From Natrarchaeobius oligotrophus (GTDB taxonomy: Archaea > Halobacteriota > Halobacteria > Halobacteriales > Natrialbaceae), in the NCBI RefSeq assembly GCF_003841465.1, contig NZ_REFZ01000017.1:1-64000 (forward strand): DNA of 64,000 nt, written 5' to 3'. A program made the translations under genes and the position numbers. Every line of letters starts with the position of its first letter. The first letter of the stretch is position 1. Below, in pieces: positions 52,811 to 62,090 of the stretch. Under the pieces are notes generated by a model, which had not been told where the DNA came from, searched no databases, and worked only from the letters and a program-made list of their open reading frames with translations.

Positions 52811-54148
52811 ATGACCGTCGTCGGACTCGACGATACCGACTCCCGCGAGCACGGGATGTGCACGACGTACGTCGCCGCGCGGATCGCAACGCGCCTCGAG
52901 CGCGAATCGCGAGCGACGAACGGCGACGGAGACCGCTCCGTCGCCCGCGTCCTGCTCGTCCGCCTGAACCCTGCGGTCGAGTACAAGACCCGCGGGAACG
53001 CCGCGCTCGCGATCCACACGGAGTGCGATCCCGATCTGGCGTTCGAGCTCGCCCGCGACCGCCTCGAGTCGCTGGCCGAGACCGTCGACGAACGAACGAA
53101 TCCCGGCCTCGTCGTCGCCGACCATCCGCTAGAGCGGACCGACGCGGACGAGGCGGCGGACGAAATTCCCGAGGACGTCGGGGAGTTCGCGCGACGGGCG
53201 ATCCGCGACCACCTCGAGATCGACGAAGCCGTCGCGACGATCGAGCGCCACGGCTACCGATCCTGGCACGCCGGCGACGGCCGCGGACGCGTCGGGGCGC
53301 TCGCGGCGATCGGTAGCTGGCGGGCGCTGTCGGAGTGGACCTACGAGTGCATCTCCTACCGCGCGGTCGATCGGTGGGGGACGCCCCGCGACGTCGATCC
53401 CGAGAGCGTCTTCGCGGCCGCCGACGCGGGCTACCCTGAGGCGTGGGATACGGTCGACCGCGGGGAAGGCGAGACCGTCTGCGTCCCGCACACGCCGGGT
53501 CCGATCCTCCACGGAATTCGCGGCGACGACCCCGACACCGTGCGGGCGGTCGCGCGTCGAATCGACGGCGAGGCGGTCGCCTCGAGCCGGCTGTTCGTGA
53601 CCAACCAGGGGACGGACGTCCACCTGCGAGACGGCTCGATCGACTCCGTCGAGGACGGGCGCGCGTATCGACTCGACGGCCGGGTCGCGAGCGAGCCAGA
53701 GACCCGCCGCGGCGGCCACGTCTTCGTCGATTTCGAGGCGGAGCCGACCCACGGCGCCGAGGACAGTCGCCTGGAGTGTGCGGCGTTCGAGCCGACCAAA
53801 CGGTTTCGCGACCGGGTTCGTGCGCTCCGCCCCGGCGATCGGATCACCGCCTGCGGCGAGGTCTCCCGGGGAACGCTCAAACTCGAGAAGTTCGCCGTCC
53901 GAGACCTCGAGACGATCGAGCGCGTGACGCCGACCTGTCCCGACTGCGACCGGACGATGGAAAGCGCCGGGCGCGGACAGGGCTACCGGTGTCGAGACTG
54001 CGGGACGTCTGCGGCGGGAAAGGAAACGATCGACGTCGACCGCGACCTCGAGTCGGGGTGGTACGAAGTGCCGCCGTGTGCGCGTCGCCACGTCGCCAAA
54101 CCGTTAGTTCGTGGTGGTTTCGACGCCCCGGTTCATCCCGAGCGATGA
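52811..54148 (+). CDS. tiaS: tRNA(Ile2) 2-agmatinylcytidine synthetase
   Basis: This archaeal-only, 445-residue enzyme adds agmatine to C34 of tRNA-Ile(CAU) using ATP, so that it reads AUA. It starts 'MTVVGLDDTDSREHGMCTTYVAARIATRLE' (the DDTDS phosphate loop), continues with 'NPAVEYKTRGNAALAIHT', an OB-fold segment (~270-350) and a C-terminal zinc ribbon ('TPTCPDCDRTMESAGRGQGYRCRDCGTSA'). The order and length match TiaS. It is expected to be essential. Confidence 0.95.
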   Translation: MTVVGLDDTDSREHGMCTTYVAARIATRLERESRATNGDGDRSVARVLLVRLNPAVEYKTRGNAALAIHTECDPDLAFELARDRLESLAETVDERTNPGLVVADHPLERTDADEAADEIPEDVGEFARRAIRDHLEIDEAVATIERHGYRSWHAGDGRGRVGALAAIGSWRALSEWTYECISYRAVDRWGTPRDVDPESVFAAADAGYPEAWDTVDRGEGETVCVPHTPGPILHGIRGDDPDTVRAVARRIDGEAVASSRLFVTNQGTDVHLRDGSIDSVEDGRAYRLDGRVASEPETRRGGHVFVDFEAEPTHGAEDSRLECAAFEPTKRFRDRVRALRPGDRITACGEVSRGTLKLEKFAVRDLETIERVTPTCPDCDRTMESAGRGQGYRCRDCGTSAAGKETIDVDRDLESGWYEVPPCARRHVAKPLVRGGFDAPVHPER

Positions 54149-54320
54149 TCGCCGTCCCCGTCGATCGCCGTCCACCCGTCAGTCGAAGGCGCGACGGTGC
54201 GGACGGGACGACGAGACGGACGGCGCGAGAGAGTGGGACGACGAAGCGAGCACCACGACGGTGAGCGACACGACGTGCGAGTCGGACGGTCGAGTGCGAT
54301 TCGTCTCCGCGGTTCGTCGA

Positions 54321-54923
54321 TCAGTCGCCTCGCTCGAGCTGATCGCCGCCGAACTCGTCGTCGCTCTGGATGCGGGAGGCCTGCGGGCCGTCCTGGTCCT
54401 GGTACTTCGAGCCGCGGCCGCTGCCGTAGGGTCGCTCGGCTTCCGTTTTGAGTTCGGTGAACGTGAGCTGGGAGATTCGCATTCCGGGCGTCAACGCGAC
54501 CGGTGCGGTGCCGAGATTCGACAACTCGAGGGTGATCTGGCCGCGATAGCCCGGATCGCACAGTCCCGCGGTAGCGTGGACCACCACGGCGAGCCGTCCC
54601 AGCGACGACCGCCCCTCCACGTGTGCGATCAGGTCAGCCGGAATCTCGACGCGCTCGTGGGTCGTTCCCAGCACGAAGTCGCCGGGATGGAGGATGAAGT
54701 CGTCGCCGTCGTCGACGACCGTCTCCGTGACGTACTCGTCGACCTCCCGTTCGGAGTTCGGGTGAATGCAGGGGATGTTCGTCCGCTGGAACTCGAGGAA
54801 CTCCCGTCCCAGTCGGAGGTCGACGCTCGCCGGCTGAATCTGTAGCTCCGGATCGTCGAGGGGATCGACGACGAGATCGCCGTCCTCGAGGCGGTCCAGA
54901 ATGTCCGCGTCGGAGAGGATCAT
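54321..54923 (-). CDS. dcd: dCTP deaminase
   Basis: This 200-residue trimeric enzyme of the dUTPase/dCTP deaminase fold makes dUTP for dTMP synthesis. '[39 protein letters not shown]' is the usual start and '[39 protein letters not shown]' holds the nucleotide-binding and catalytic residues. The ATG at 54923 is unambiguous. It is a single gene, divergent from pth2. Confidence 0.95.
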   Translation of the reverse strand: MILSDADILDRLEDGDLVVDPLDDPELQIQPASVDLRLGREFLEFQRTNIPCIHPNSEREVDEYVTETVVDDGDDFILHPGDFVLGTTHERVEIPADLIAHVEGRSSLGRLAVVVHATAGLCDPGYRGQITLELSNLGTAPVALTPGMRISQLTFTELKTEAERPYGSGRGSKYQDQDGPQASRIQSDDEFGGDQLERGD

Positions 54924-55074
54924 TACGCGGGCAGTCGCACCAGCGTTCGTAAAAGGTACCGAAACGTTCCGAGCCCTGCTCGACGGTATCGAAACGTTCT
55001 CGATCCTCGAGATCCCGTCACGGTAGCCGCGGCGGATCATCGGGATTATACGCCGCCGTCGCGTCGGTCCCGCC

Positions 55075-55413
55075 ATGAAACAGGCCATCGTCGCTCGTAC
55101 CGACGTCGGGATGGGCCAGGGAAAACTCGCGGCTCAGGTCGCACACGCGTCGCTGTCGGCGTACGAGAAGGCCGACACGCAGCTTCGCGACCAGTGGAAA
55201 CGAGGGGGACAGAAGAAGGTCGTCCTGAAAGGCGAGAGCGAACGCCAGCTCCACGAGCTCTCCGAGATTGCAGAGCGCGACGGAATTCCCACCGCGCTCG
55301 TCCGAGACGCGGGTCACACGCAACTCGAGCCCGGCACCGTTACCGCCCTGGCGGTTGGCCCCGCCGCGGACGATCGCGTCGACCGGGTCACCGGAGACCT
55401 ATCGCTGTTTTGA
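55075..55413 (+). CDS. pth2: Peptidyl-tRNA hydrolase, archaeal type Pth2
   Basis: This 112-residue enzyme frees tRNA from stalled peptidyl-tRNA. '[34 protein letters not shown]', '[53 protein letters not shown]' are the family blocks with the catalytic Lys/His set. The length is normal. A TATA-like GATTATACG precedes the ATG by about 30 bases. Confidence 0.96.
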   Translation: MKQAIVARTDVGMGQGKLAAQVAHASLSAYEKADTQLRDQWKRGGQKKVVLKGESERQLHELSEIAERDGIPTALVRDAGHTQLEPGTVTALAVGPAADDRVDRVTGDLSLF

Positions 55414-55564
55414 GCGGCCGACTGCGCGTGCGGACCGGACGACGCGCTCGCCGATCGGCGGACGACGCGCTCGTCGGGTGGTGATAGTAACCGAATTTGA
55501 AGCGATTCGGCGCGGACTATCGTCGCCGTGTCCTCCGGACGGACGTTCCGGTGATTCTCCCCCG

Positions 55565-55939
55565 TTACCGATCCGGTCCGGCGACCGATTCACTCGAGTC
55601 GGCCAGGCGTAGATACGGCGCGACGACGGCTCGATCGATGGCGAGCGAGACGAGTTCCGTCTCCGCGTCGTAGGCGACGAGTCCGACGTCGGTCAGCTGC
55701 GGGAGATGGTTGTGATACAGGTCGACGAGAATTCGCTCGTACCGGTCGTACGACGGCTCTCCCTCCTCGAGGGCGACGAACTCCGCGACGTCACCGAGCG
55801 GGATCGCCGCCGGTTTCGCCGCGAGATAGTCGAGCGCGCGCTGGCGTCGATCCGACGAGAACGCGCGAAAGAGTTCCGTCGGCGTGATCGCCGGCGTGCC
55901 GTCTCCACCGTCGTTCGGATTCCGTGTCTCGGGTTTCAT
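55565..55939 (-). CDS. Winged-helix-like protein (DUF7344 type)
   Basis: This 124-residue protein contains 'TPTELFRAFSSDRRQRALDYLAAKPAAIPLGDVAEFVALEEGEPSYDRYERILVDLYHNHLPQLTDVGLVAYD', the pattern of the DUF7344 winged-helix family common in haloarchaeal regulators (DNA-binding helix followed by 'LYHNHLPKL..GLV.Y'). Signals and targets are unknown. The ATG at 55939 lies in a good context; the upstream extension of six residues is optional. Confidence 0.85.
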   Translation of the reverse strand: MKPETRNPNDGGDGTPAITPTELFRAFSSDRRQRALDYLAAKPAAIPLGDVAEFVALEEGEPSYDRYERILVDLYHNHLPQLTDVGLVAYDAETELVSLAIDRAVVAPYLRLADSSESVAGPDR

Positions 55940-56097
55940 ACTGACTCCGTACTTCACCTACGCGGCTCCCGGTGCCGACTCGCCTCGCGTGCCGACTTCA
56001 GCGGAGTACGAGTACCGATTACCGGGAAGAGCCATAGCTTTTGTTGTATCGATCTACTTGAGAAACAAACAGTCGACTCGACTGACTGGTACGCGTC

Positions 56098-56319
56098 TCA
56101 CTCCTCGAGAAATCGCGGATCGTACCCGGAGCCGTCGCTCGAGTACCGCTTTTCGACCGTCACCGACCAGTCGGGTGCGTCCGCGACCGGCGTTGGCACG
56201 TCCCAGGTGTCTTCGATTACCGCACCGCGTGCGAAGGAAGTCGTGATCAGTTCCACGAGTTCCCGTTCGAATTGCTCGGTCGCTTCGGTCGGGTCCATCC
56301 GAGAGGGATTCGAGTTCAT
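56098..56319 (-). CDS. Small acidic haloarchaeal protein of unknown function
   Basis: This 73-residue protein starts '[39 protein letters not shown]' (one amphipathic helix) and continues with a beta-rich acidic half ('[23 protein letters not shown]'). There are no cysteines, membrane segment or catalytic motif. Codon use is like neighbouring genes. I recall similar short proteins in Natrialbaceae but cannot name a family. It lies between two regulators/RNA genes and is transcribed alone. Confidence 0.6.
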   Translation of the reverse strand: MNSNPSRMDPTEATEQFERELVELITTSFARGAVIEDTWDVPTPVADAPDWSVTVEKRYSSDGSGYDPRFLEE

Positions 56320-56454
56320 GAGAGCGTGCGAGAAACCAAGGGACACCTGATCTCCTGTCATCGAGAGGTCACCAGCGATAATAACCGTGTCGCCGAATCC
56401 CGTCGCCGAGAACGAACCGATTTATGCCCGGCGAGCGAATCGCCGTCACCCAGT

Positions 56455-57792
56455 ATGCGTCCGGCACATCCCACGGAGCAAGCCGTCGGCATGGAGTACT
56501 ACGTCAGCGACGTCGACGGCGTCGGCGGTCGCCTGCGCGCGAACGACGACCACTTCCGGGTTCGCGAACTCGAGCGGTTCTCCACGGAGCCGGTCGACGC
56601 GCCGACGGACGCCTACCCGCACCTCGTCGTTCGCGCGACGTTGCGGGGCTGGGACACGAACGACTTCGCCGCACGGCTCTCCGACGCGCTCGGGATGTCC
56701 CGGGAGCGGGTCGACTGGGCCGGCACGAAGGACAAGTACGCCGTGACGACGCAGCTGTTTTCGATCTACGGCGCGGAGCCGGCGAACCTGCCGGACGTCG
56801 ACGGCGCAACGATCGAGGTCCTCGGCCGCGCGGGACGGGGACTCGAGTTCGGCGATCTCGCGGGCAACGCCTTCGAGATCGTGGTCAGCGATCCCAACCG
56901 ACCCGACCGGGCCCCCGAGATCACGGCCCAACTCGCGGCGTTCGGCGGCTTCGACGACGGGTCCGCGGTCGGAGTTTCCAACTTCTTCGGCCAGCAGCGA
57001 TTCGGAAGCCGTCGGCCGGTCACCCACGCGGTCGGCCTCGAGATCGTTCGCGGCGACTGGGAGGGGGCGGTCATGGCCTACCTCGGGAACCCAACCGCCG
57101 CCGAGCCGGAGGGAACTCAGCGGGCCAGGGCGTTCGTCGAGGAGACCCGCGACTGGACGGAGGCTCTCGAGCGGTTTCCAAACCGACTCCGGTACGAGCG
57201 ATCGATGCTCCACGAACTGGCCGACGCGGGCGGCGAACCCGACGACGAACGGTTCCGGGCCGCCCTCGAGCGCCTCCCCTCGAATCTCCAGCGGCTGTTC
57301 GTCCACGCCGCCCAGTCGTACGCGTTCAACCTCGTGCTCAGCGAGCGACTCGAGCGCGGATTGCCGTTCGACCGACCGGTCGCAGGCGACGTCGTCTGCT
57401 TTGTCGACAGGGACGCTCCCGACGGGCTCGAGCTTCCCGATACGGACAGGCTCCAGCGCGTCGACGACCGACGCGTCCGCTCGGTCACTCGCCACTGCGA
57501 GCGCGGCCGAGCGTTCGTCACCGCCCCGCTGGTGGGCACCGAAACCGACCTCGCCGACGGCGAACAGGGCGAGATCGAACGCGAGGTGCTCGAAAACCTC
57601 GGAGTCGAGCCCGACGACTTCGAGTTGCCCGGAGAGTTCCACTCGAGCGGCACGCGTCGGGCGATCCTCGTTCGCACTGACCTCGAACTCGGGACCGACC
57701 CCCTCGAACTCTCGTTTTCACTGCCGAAGGGATCGTACGCGACCGTCGTCGCCCGGGAGTATCTGAAGGTCGATCCCGTCGACCTCGGGTGA
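56455..57792 (+). CDS. truD: tRNA pseudouridine(13) synthase TruD
   Basis: This 445-residue enzyme of the archaeal/eukaryotic-like TruD/Pus7 family converts U13 in tRNAs. The catalytic Asp is D93 in '[19 protein letters not shown]'; '[19 protein letters not shown]' and '[23 protein letters not shown]' are family blocks. The ATG at 56455 follows a TATA-like GATTTATG by about 30 bases. Its TGA (57790-57792) directly touches the right end of the tnpB element, so the last residues may derive from the insertion site. Confidence 0.93.
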   Translation: MRPAHPTEQAVGMEYYVSDVDGVGGRLRANDDHFRVRELERFSTEPVDAPTDAYPHLVVRATLRGWDTNDFAARLSDALGMSRERVDWAGTKDKYAVTTQLFSIYGAEPANLPDVDGATIEVLGRAGRGLEFGDLAGNAFEIVVSDPNRPDRAPEITAQLAAFGGFDDGSAVGVSNFFGQQRFGSRRPVTHAVGLEIVRGDWEGAVMAYLGNPTAAEPEGTQRARAFVEETRDWTEALERFPNRLRYERSMLHELADAGGEPDDERFRAALERLPSNLQRLFVHAAQSYAFNLVLSERLERGLPFDRPVAGDVVCFVDRDAPDGLELPDTDRLQRVDDRRVRSVTRHCERGRAFVTAPLVGTETDLADGEQGEIEREVLENLGVEPDDFELPGEFHSSGTRRAILVRTDLELGTDPLELSFSLPKGSYATVVAREYLKVDPVDLG

Positions 57793-57796
57793 ATCA

Positions 57797-57817
57797 CCCC
57801 GAGGTCAAGCCTCGGGG
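57797..57817 (-). ncRNA. Right-end hairpin, predicted 3' core of TnpB guide RNA (reRNA/omegaRNA)
   Basis: CCCCGAGG (57797-57804), loop TCAAG, CCTCGGGG (57810-57817) form a perfect 8-bp hairpin that includes the tnpB stop codon in its loop. For TnpB elements the guide RNA scaffold comes from the 3' end of tnpB plus the right end and the adjoining flank is the guide. Here the flank would be the antisense of the truD 3' end. Confidence 0.55.
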
Positions 57818-59046
57818 CTTCCCGTTTCTACGACGTGACTTGCAGACACTCGCTGGAAAGTAGCGGCATCCACAGCGGTCACAGTCTCCACGGGCGTAGA
57901 TTCGGGCCATCCCAGCCCTAATTCAGAAAAGCCCCGTTGCAACACGTTCATCGCCGCGTTCGCGTCCCTATCCGTTTCAAACCCACACGCTGGACACAAG
58001 TGTTCACGAACCCAGATAGGCTTCGCCGTCTCCACACCACAACACGCACACTCTTTCGTCGTTCCACAAGTAGGTACTTTCACAACGTGCGTGCCGTACA
58101 AATCACCCTTGTATTCGAGTAGCGTGATGAACTGCCGCCACGCGGCATCCTGCTTGTTCCGAGCGTTCCCGTCGCCCTGAAGCATTCCAGCAACGTTGAG
58201 GTCTTCAACGAACACAGCGTCGTACTCTCGCACGAGCCACGTCGTCAGCTTGTGCTGGTAATCCAGCACCTTCCGCCGAATCTTCCGCTTCACCTTGGCG
58301 ACTTTCCGACGCTGTTTCTCGTAGTTCTGACTGCCGTGTTCTTTCCGCGAGAGTTTGCGTTGCTCGCGGTGTAATCGCTCGTATTCGTCTCCGAGGTCGA
58401 GCCAATCCACGGTATTACCGTCGCTGGTGTGGATGTAGTTCAGGATTCCAAGGTCGATTCCCACACTGTTGCTTGCGTCGAGCGTATCTATCGAGGGTTT
58501 CTCTGGGACGTGTTCCTCATCGGTGTTGAGGCTGAACGAGACGAACCACTCACCAGTCACTTCCTTTTTCAGCGTGACTTCTTTGATAGTAGCGTGTTCG
58601 GGGAGTGGTCGGTGGTAGCGAATTTTGACCCAGCCGATTTTGCTGAAACGCACGTACGCATACCCGTCGCGGCCCCTCTTGTTATCGAGGTCGAAGCCAG
58701 ACTGATTGTACGTGACGCTTCGGTACTCACTGGGGGCTTGCCGCTTGAGCCATCCGACGTTGTATCCCTTCTCTTTTTTCTTGCGAAGGTTCGAGAGGTT
58801 GTCGTGGAAGCGTGCGACAGTGGCTTGGGCGGCTTTCGAGTGAAGCTCTGCGAATACAGGCCACTGTCGTTTCCACTGGGTGAGCTTCTTGTTTTGCGTG
58901 TACTCGCTCGGCTTGCCATCATCGGGGCTGTTGGTGTAGTCCCATTTGACGTGGTTGTAGAGTTGGCGATGAACGTCGATGTGATGTTCAGCAGCCATCG
59001 CTACCTCGTCGCTTGGGTAAGCGCGGTAACGGTGGCTGTGTTCCAT
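57805..59046 (-). CDS. tnpB: TnpB RNA-guided endonuclease (IS1341-type)
   Basis: This is a 413-residue TnpB. The RuvC-like residues are D198 ('NSVGIDLGILNY'), E281 ('DAVFVEDLNVAGM') and D361 ('GFETDRDANAAMNVLQRG'). The zinc ribbon has C333/C336 ('KECACCG') and C351/C354 ('CPACGFE'). The N-terminal ~190 residues hold the wedge/REC-like part ('HRYRAYPSDEV'). All catalytic residues are present, so it may be active; TnpB cuts DNA beside its target motif under guide RNA. The C-terminal tail 'SHVVETGSPEA' is encoded by the hairpin. Confidence 0.92.
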   Translation of the reverse strand: MEHSHRYRAYPSDEVAMAAEHHIDVHRQLYNHVKWDYTNSPDDGKPSEYTQNKKLTQWKRQWPVFAELHSKAAQATVARFHDNLSNLRKKKEKGYNVGWLKRQAPSEYRSVTYNQSGFDLDNKRGRDGYAYVRFSKIGWVKIRYHRPLPEHATIKEVTLKKEVTGEWFVSFSLNTDEEHVPEKPSIDTLDASNSVGIDLGILNYIHTSDGNTVDWLDLGDEYERLHREQRKLSRKEHGSQNYEKQRRKVAKVKRKIRRKVLDYQHKLTTWLVREYDAVFVEDLNVAGMLQGDGNARNKQDAAWRQFITLLEYKGDLYGTHVVKVPTCGTTKECACCGVETAKPIWVREHLCPACGFETDRDANAAMNVLQRGFSELGLGWPESTPVETVTAVDAATFQRVSASHVVETGSPEA

Positions 59047-59071
59047 CGCTGTCTGTTGGTTAGGGAATGTG

Positions 59072-59081
59072 TCTATTTATT
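59072..59081 (-). promoter_or_regulatory. TATA box of tnpB
   Basis: AATAAATAGA on the minus strand lies 26-35 bases before the tnpB ATG (59046), inside the left end of the element. Confidence 0.5.
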
Positions 59082-59105
59082 GGTTTGTATTCGGGTTGCC
59101 TATCG

Positions 59106-59132
59106 GATTCATCCCGAGGTCAAGCTTCGGGG
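59106..59132. repeat. Left-end copy of the tnpB flanking direct repeat
   Basis: GATTCATCCCGAGGTCAAGC followed by TTCGGGG matches 57791-57817 at 24 of 27 bases in the same orientation. It may be the left-end hairpin of the element, or a solo right end left by an earlier related insertion. Confidence 0.6.
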
Positions 59133-59188
59133 TATTCTCCTGTGCCGCTGATAAACCGCGAAAAACGAACGAATATCGTCGAAACGGA

Positions 59189-59830
59189 TTAGTCGTCGGT
59201 CGCGACGTCCCCTTCGTCGACGTCGACGGAGGTCGCTTCCTCCTCGGCGACTTCGTCGGGATGAGCTTCGAGCGTCGCTTTCTGAATCTCGACGCGGCGA
59301 AGCGGGTAGATCGTCTTCGACTCGCCGTAGATCGCCGACGAGAGCCGTCCCTCGACGATGCTCGAGATGAGTTCCTCGAACGTGCGTTCGGCCGCGGCGT
59401 CCTCGACCATCTCGACCATCGTCTCGCGGATGGCCTTCTCCTGGCTCGCGTCGGCCTTCTTGGTCGTGAACGCGACAGGCTGAACCTGCACGCGGTAGTC
59501 GTCGGTCGTGAGGACCGTGACGTACGCTTCGATCTTCGACGCGCCGCGACGGACCAGCGATCGCAGGTAGTCACGCGTCAGCGAGTGCTCTTTGAACTCG
59601 GTGTAGGCGGCGTCGCTGCCGACGTCGGTCACCTTGAACGTGAGCTTGGTGTTGTTCTCGCTGGCGTTGTTCGTCAGCTCGCCGAGCGTCGTCTCGATCG
59701 TTCGGTCGTATACTTTCTCCGGTTCGTCAGCGGGGGTCTCTCCAAGTTCCTGGCGATCGAACTGCTCGGGTGCCAGAATGGTGTACCACCGCTTTTCCTG
59801 TTTCGTGCGTGAAACTGATCGTTCACTCAT
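59189..59830 (-). CDS. rps3ae: 30S ribosomal protein S3Ae
   Basis: This 213-residue archaeal/eukaryotic small-subunit protein (eS1 family) begins 'SERSVSRTKQEKRWYTILAPEQFDRQELGETPADEPEKVYDRTIETTLGELT'. 'KLTFKVTDVGSDAAYTEFKEHSLTRDYLRSLVRRGASKIEAYV' is the core. The C-terminus is an acidic tail. Its ATG overlaps the pcc1 3' end by 8 bases. It is last in the rps15-recJ-like-pcc1-rps3ae operon. The tnpB element lies just downstream. Confidence 0.97.
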   Translation of the reverse strand: MSERSVSRTKQEKRWYTILAPEQFDRQELGETPADEPEKVYDRTIETTLGELTNNASENNTKLTFKVTDVGSDAAYTEFKEHSLTRDYLRSLVRRGASKIEAYVTVLTTDDYRVQVQPVAFTTKKADASQEKAIRETMVEMVEDAAAERTFEELISSIVEGRLSSAIYGESKTIYPLRRVEIQKATLEAHPDEVAEEEATSVDVDEGDVATDD

Positions 59831-60155
59831 CGTGTAGTTGTGTCGTGTTCTGTTTTGGGTCGGACACAGCTCCCGTGTCCGTCAGTTGATCGCTCTGTTC
59901 CGCTCGGCCGGCGTGTGCGACGTCCACCGCGACCGCCAGGTTGACCACGTAGTCGTCGACCGTCGAGTGCAGGCCGGTCGTCGAGTCGCGCTCGATGCGC
60001 GTGACGACCTCGCCGCCGCGTTCGTCGTCGTCCGACGCTCGCTCTTCAGCCGACTCGACGACGGTCTCCATCTCGTCGGTATTGTCCGGGCCCAACGCCC
60101 GTGCAACCAGTTCCGGATCGTCGTGGATCGTCCGGATCGTCGCGCGTCGACTCAC
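59823..60155 (-). CDS. pcc1: KEOPS complex subunit Pcc1
   Basis: This 110-residue dimerisation subunit of KEOPS is needed for t6A37 modification of tRNA. 'IRTIHDDPELVARALGPDNTDEMETVVE' and 'GEVVTRIERDSTTGLHSTVDDYVVNLAVAVDVAH' are the Pcc1 blocks; a polar tail follows. The start is GTG at 60155, fixed by the GTGA overlap with the upstream recJ-like stop. It is part of the conserved operon with two ribosomal protein genes. The other KEOPS genes are not in the window. Confidence 0.9.
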   Translation of the reverse strand: MSRRATIRTIHDDPELVARALGPDNTDEMETVVESAEERASDDDERGGEVVTRIERDSTTGLHSTVDDYVVNLAVAVDVAHAGRAEQSDQLTDTGAVSDPKQNTTQLHDE

Positions 60156-61387
60156 GGTCGATCCACCCCGCGTACCGCGGCGACGACTGCGGACTCGTCG
60201 ACGCTCGAGCCGTACCGCAGGTAGCCGCGGCGGCGACCGACGTCGTACTCGACGCCCGTCGGCCCGTCGTCGTCCCCGCGATCGTCGGAGCCGTCGTGGC
60301 CGCCCTCGAGTTCCCGAGCGATCCGTTCGACGACCGGGCCGAGCGACCGGTCCTCTCGGATCGCGATCGCGCTCTCGGCTTCGCCGACCGCGAGAACGGT
60401 CGGTTCGGGCGACCGGTACGAGACGGCGATCCGCGCGACCGCCTCGACCGGCCCGCCGTCCACGTCGACGACGAACAGCCCGTCGTACCGGCCCGTCGAC
60501 GCTCCGGCGAGCGCCTCGTGGGCGGCGCGACCGTACGCCCGCCAGGCGGCGAGCGTCGGCTCGCGAGCGTCGTGGCCCATCGACAACGCCGCGCCCGTTC
60601 CCGGCTCCGTCCGGGCGGCCGCCTCGAGTACGTCGGCGTAGCCGCCGAGCGTTTCGAAGGGTGCCTCGGGGGTCGCGTACGGCGACAGTGCGTCGCCGAT
60701 CGACCGGGACGCCACCGTCGCCGCGTCTTCGTCGCCCACGGCGTCGAGGGCGACCAGCGAGCCGATCGCACGCCGGTCGTCCTCGTCGAGTTCGTCCGTC
60801 GACTCGATCGCGACTCCGAGCGTCGCAATCGCCTCTCGTGCAGCGTCCGGATCGCCCGACCACGGGGCCGAAAGCCGCGTCGAGTGGGCGATTCCGTCGG
60901 CCGGATCCCCGGTCGGAACCGCGACGCCCGGTCGCCGCTCGACCAGCCCGCGCTCGCGAGCCGTCTCCAGGAGCCACTCGCTTTCGCCCGCACCGGGCTC
61001 GACGCCAGCGGCGACCAGCCCGGCGAGTGCGAGCACCGGATCGGGCGTCTCCTCGAGGTCGCGAACGAGGTCGACGGCGGCGAGCGTCGCGGGCCGGTCG
61101 CCGCCGGCGTCGATCCGGCCGACGTCCGCGTCCGTCGGACCGATCGCGAGCGTGAGGTCGCGAGCGCCAGCCGTCTCGGCCGCCGCCCGAACGCGTCGCG
61201 TCCGTTCTGCGACGGTCCGGCCAACGGTCACCTGAAACGGCGTTCCGCGGGCGGTGAGCGCCCTCGCGACGAGGCCGCCGGCCGCGAGCGCGTCGCCGTC
61301 CGCTCTCGCGACGAGCCGGACGAAGCCCGCGCTCTCGAGTTCGGCGGGGGCGTCAATCGCGTCCGTGGATCGGCCGTCGGTGGACAT
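60152..61387 (-). CDS. RecJ/DHH-superfamily protein lacking the canonical DHH motif
   Basis: This is a 411-residue protein. The N-terminal part keeps the shape of a DHH domain ('GFVRLVARADGDALAAGGLVARALTARGTPFQVTVG'), with 'ADGDA' in place of the usual DxDG-A; no DHH triplet is seen. The C-terminal DHHA1-like part has '..GRYDGLFVVDVDGGPVEAVARIAVSYRSPEPTVLAV'. Haloarchaea encode several RecJ-like proteins, some acting as GINS-associated nucleases; this one may be catalytically inactive. It lies 9 bases after rps15 and overlaps pcc1 by 4. Confidence 0.85.
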   Translation of the reverse strand: MSTDGRSTDAIDAPAELESAGFVRLVARADGDALAAGGLVARALTARGTPFQVTVGRTVAERTRRVRAAAETAGARDLTLAIGPTDADVGRIDAGGDRPATLAAVDLVRDLEETPDPVLALAGLVAAGVEPGAGESEWLLETARERGLVERRPGVAVPTGDPADGIAHSTRLSAPWSGDPDAAREAIATLGVAIESTDELDEDDRRAIGSLVALDAVGDEDAATVASRSIGDALSPYATPEAPFETLGGYADVLEAAARTEPGTGAALSMGHDAREPTLAAWRAYGRAAHEALAGASTGRYDGLFVVDVDGGPVEAVARIAVSYRSPEPTVLAVGEAESAIAIREDRSLGPVVERIARELEGGHDGSDDRGDDDGPTGVEYDVGRRRGYLRYGSSVDESAVVAAVRGVDRP

Positions 61388-61396
61388 GCGGATTCG

Positions 61397-61867
61397 TCAG
61401 TCTTCGTCGAGGATCTCCTTCGCCACGTCGTAGGAGTACGTGAAGTCGGGTTCGAGTTCGTCGCCTTGGTAGTAGTTGACGAGTCGTCGAACCTTCGATT
61501 CGGTGTTCTGCAACGATCGCTTGTTCTGGTAGTCCTGCGGGTTCGCCTGGACGTGCTCGCGCAGACGCACCGCACGCTCCATCAGATTCCGAAGATCCTC
61601 GGGAATCTCGGACGCTGCGTCGTTCTCCTCGAGGATCTCGGAGATCTTCTTTCCGGTCGCAAGTTTGACGTCCGGAACGGGCGTGCCGGTGACACCTTCG
61701 TCACGCAGCTTGATCCCTATCTGGCTGGGATCGTGGCCCTGTTCCGCCAGTTCGACGACCCGCTGTTCGATCTGCTCTGGGTCGACGTCGCTCCACTCCG
61801 GTGGTTCGTCTGCCGCCGGCTTGTCCGAACCGGACGAGCCGCGGCGGCGGGTGTGCATTCGTGCCAT
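61397..61867 (-). CDS. rps15: 30S ribosomal protein S15
   Basis: This 156-residue archaeal-type S15 (uS15, with N-terminal extension) starts 'MARMHTRRRGSSGSDKPAADEPPEWSDVDPEQIEQRVVELAEQGHDPSQIGIKLRDEGVTG'. 'DLRNLMERAVRLREHVQANPQDYQNKRSLQNTESKVRRLVNYYQGDE' is the conserved C-terminal domain. It is first in the four-gene operon with the recJ-like gene, pcc1 and rps3ae. The operon runs away from the tRNA-Ala gene, with about 260 bases between them. Confidence 0.97.
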   Translation of the reverse strand: MARMHTRRRGSSGSDKPAADEPPEWSDVDPEQIEQRVVELAEQGHDPSQIGIKLRDEGVTGTPVPDVKLATGKKISEILEENDAASEIPEDLRNLMERAVRLREHVQANPQDYQNKRSLQNTESKVRRLVNYYQGDELEPDFTYSYDVAKEILDED

Positions 61868-62090
61868 TGGTCGAGGATAGGAATCGCACTGACCGCTCGA
61901 GACGTGCGACAGTCGACTTCCGACTGTCGGTGCACTTCCGCAATCCCAAGCCGCCCGAAGCCGGGCGACGAGTCAGATTTGCGGCCGTGCGCTTCCCACC
62001 GACGCTTTCACCGGCGCGGACTAAAACGTTGCCATGTGGATTGCTGCTGGAGTGTGACGTCTTTCTCACTGGCTCGAGCGTTTCGAGGGG

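Larger units (their letters stand above)
57791..59132. mobile_element. IS200/IS605-group element with tnpB only
   Basis: A tnpB gene is enclosed by two 27-nt direct copies (57791-57817 and 59106-59132) that match at 24 of 27 positions. Each contains CCCGAGGTCAAGC and can fold as a hairpin, as the TnpA-binding hairpins at both ends of IS605 elements do. No tnpA gene is present, so it would need TnpA in trans. The right end (57791) overlaps the truD stop codon. The exact boundaries are inferred. Confidence 0.7.

Noticed and set aside
54133-54561. Minus-strand frame overlapping dcd downstream region
   Set aside because: Arginine-rich out-of-frame translation of dcd and its downstream sequence, without a plausible start.
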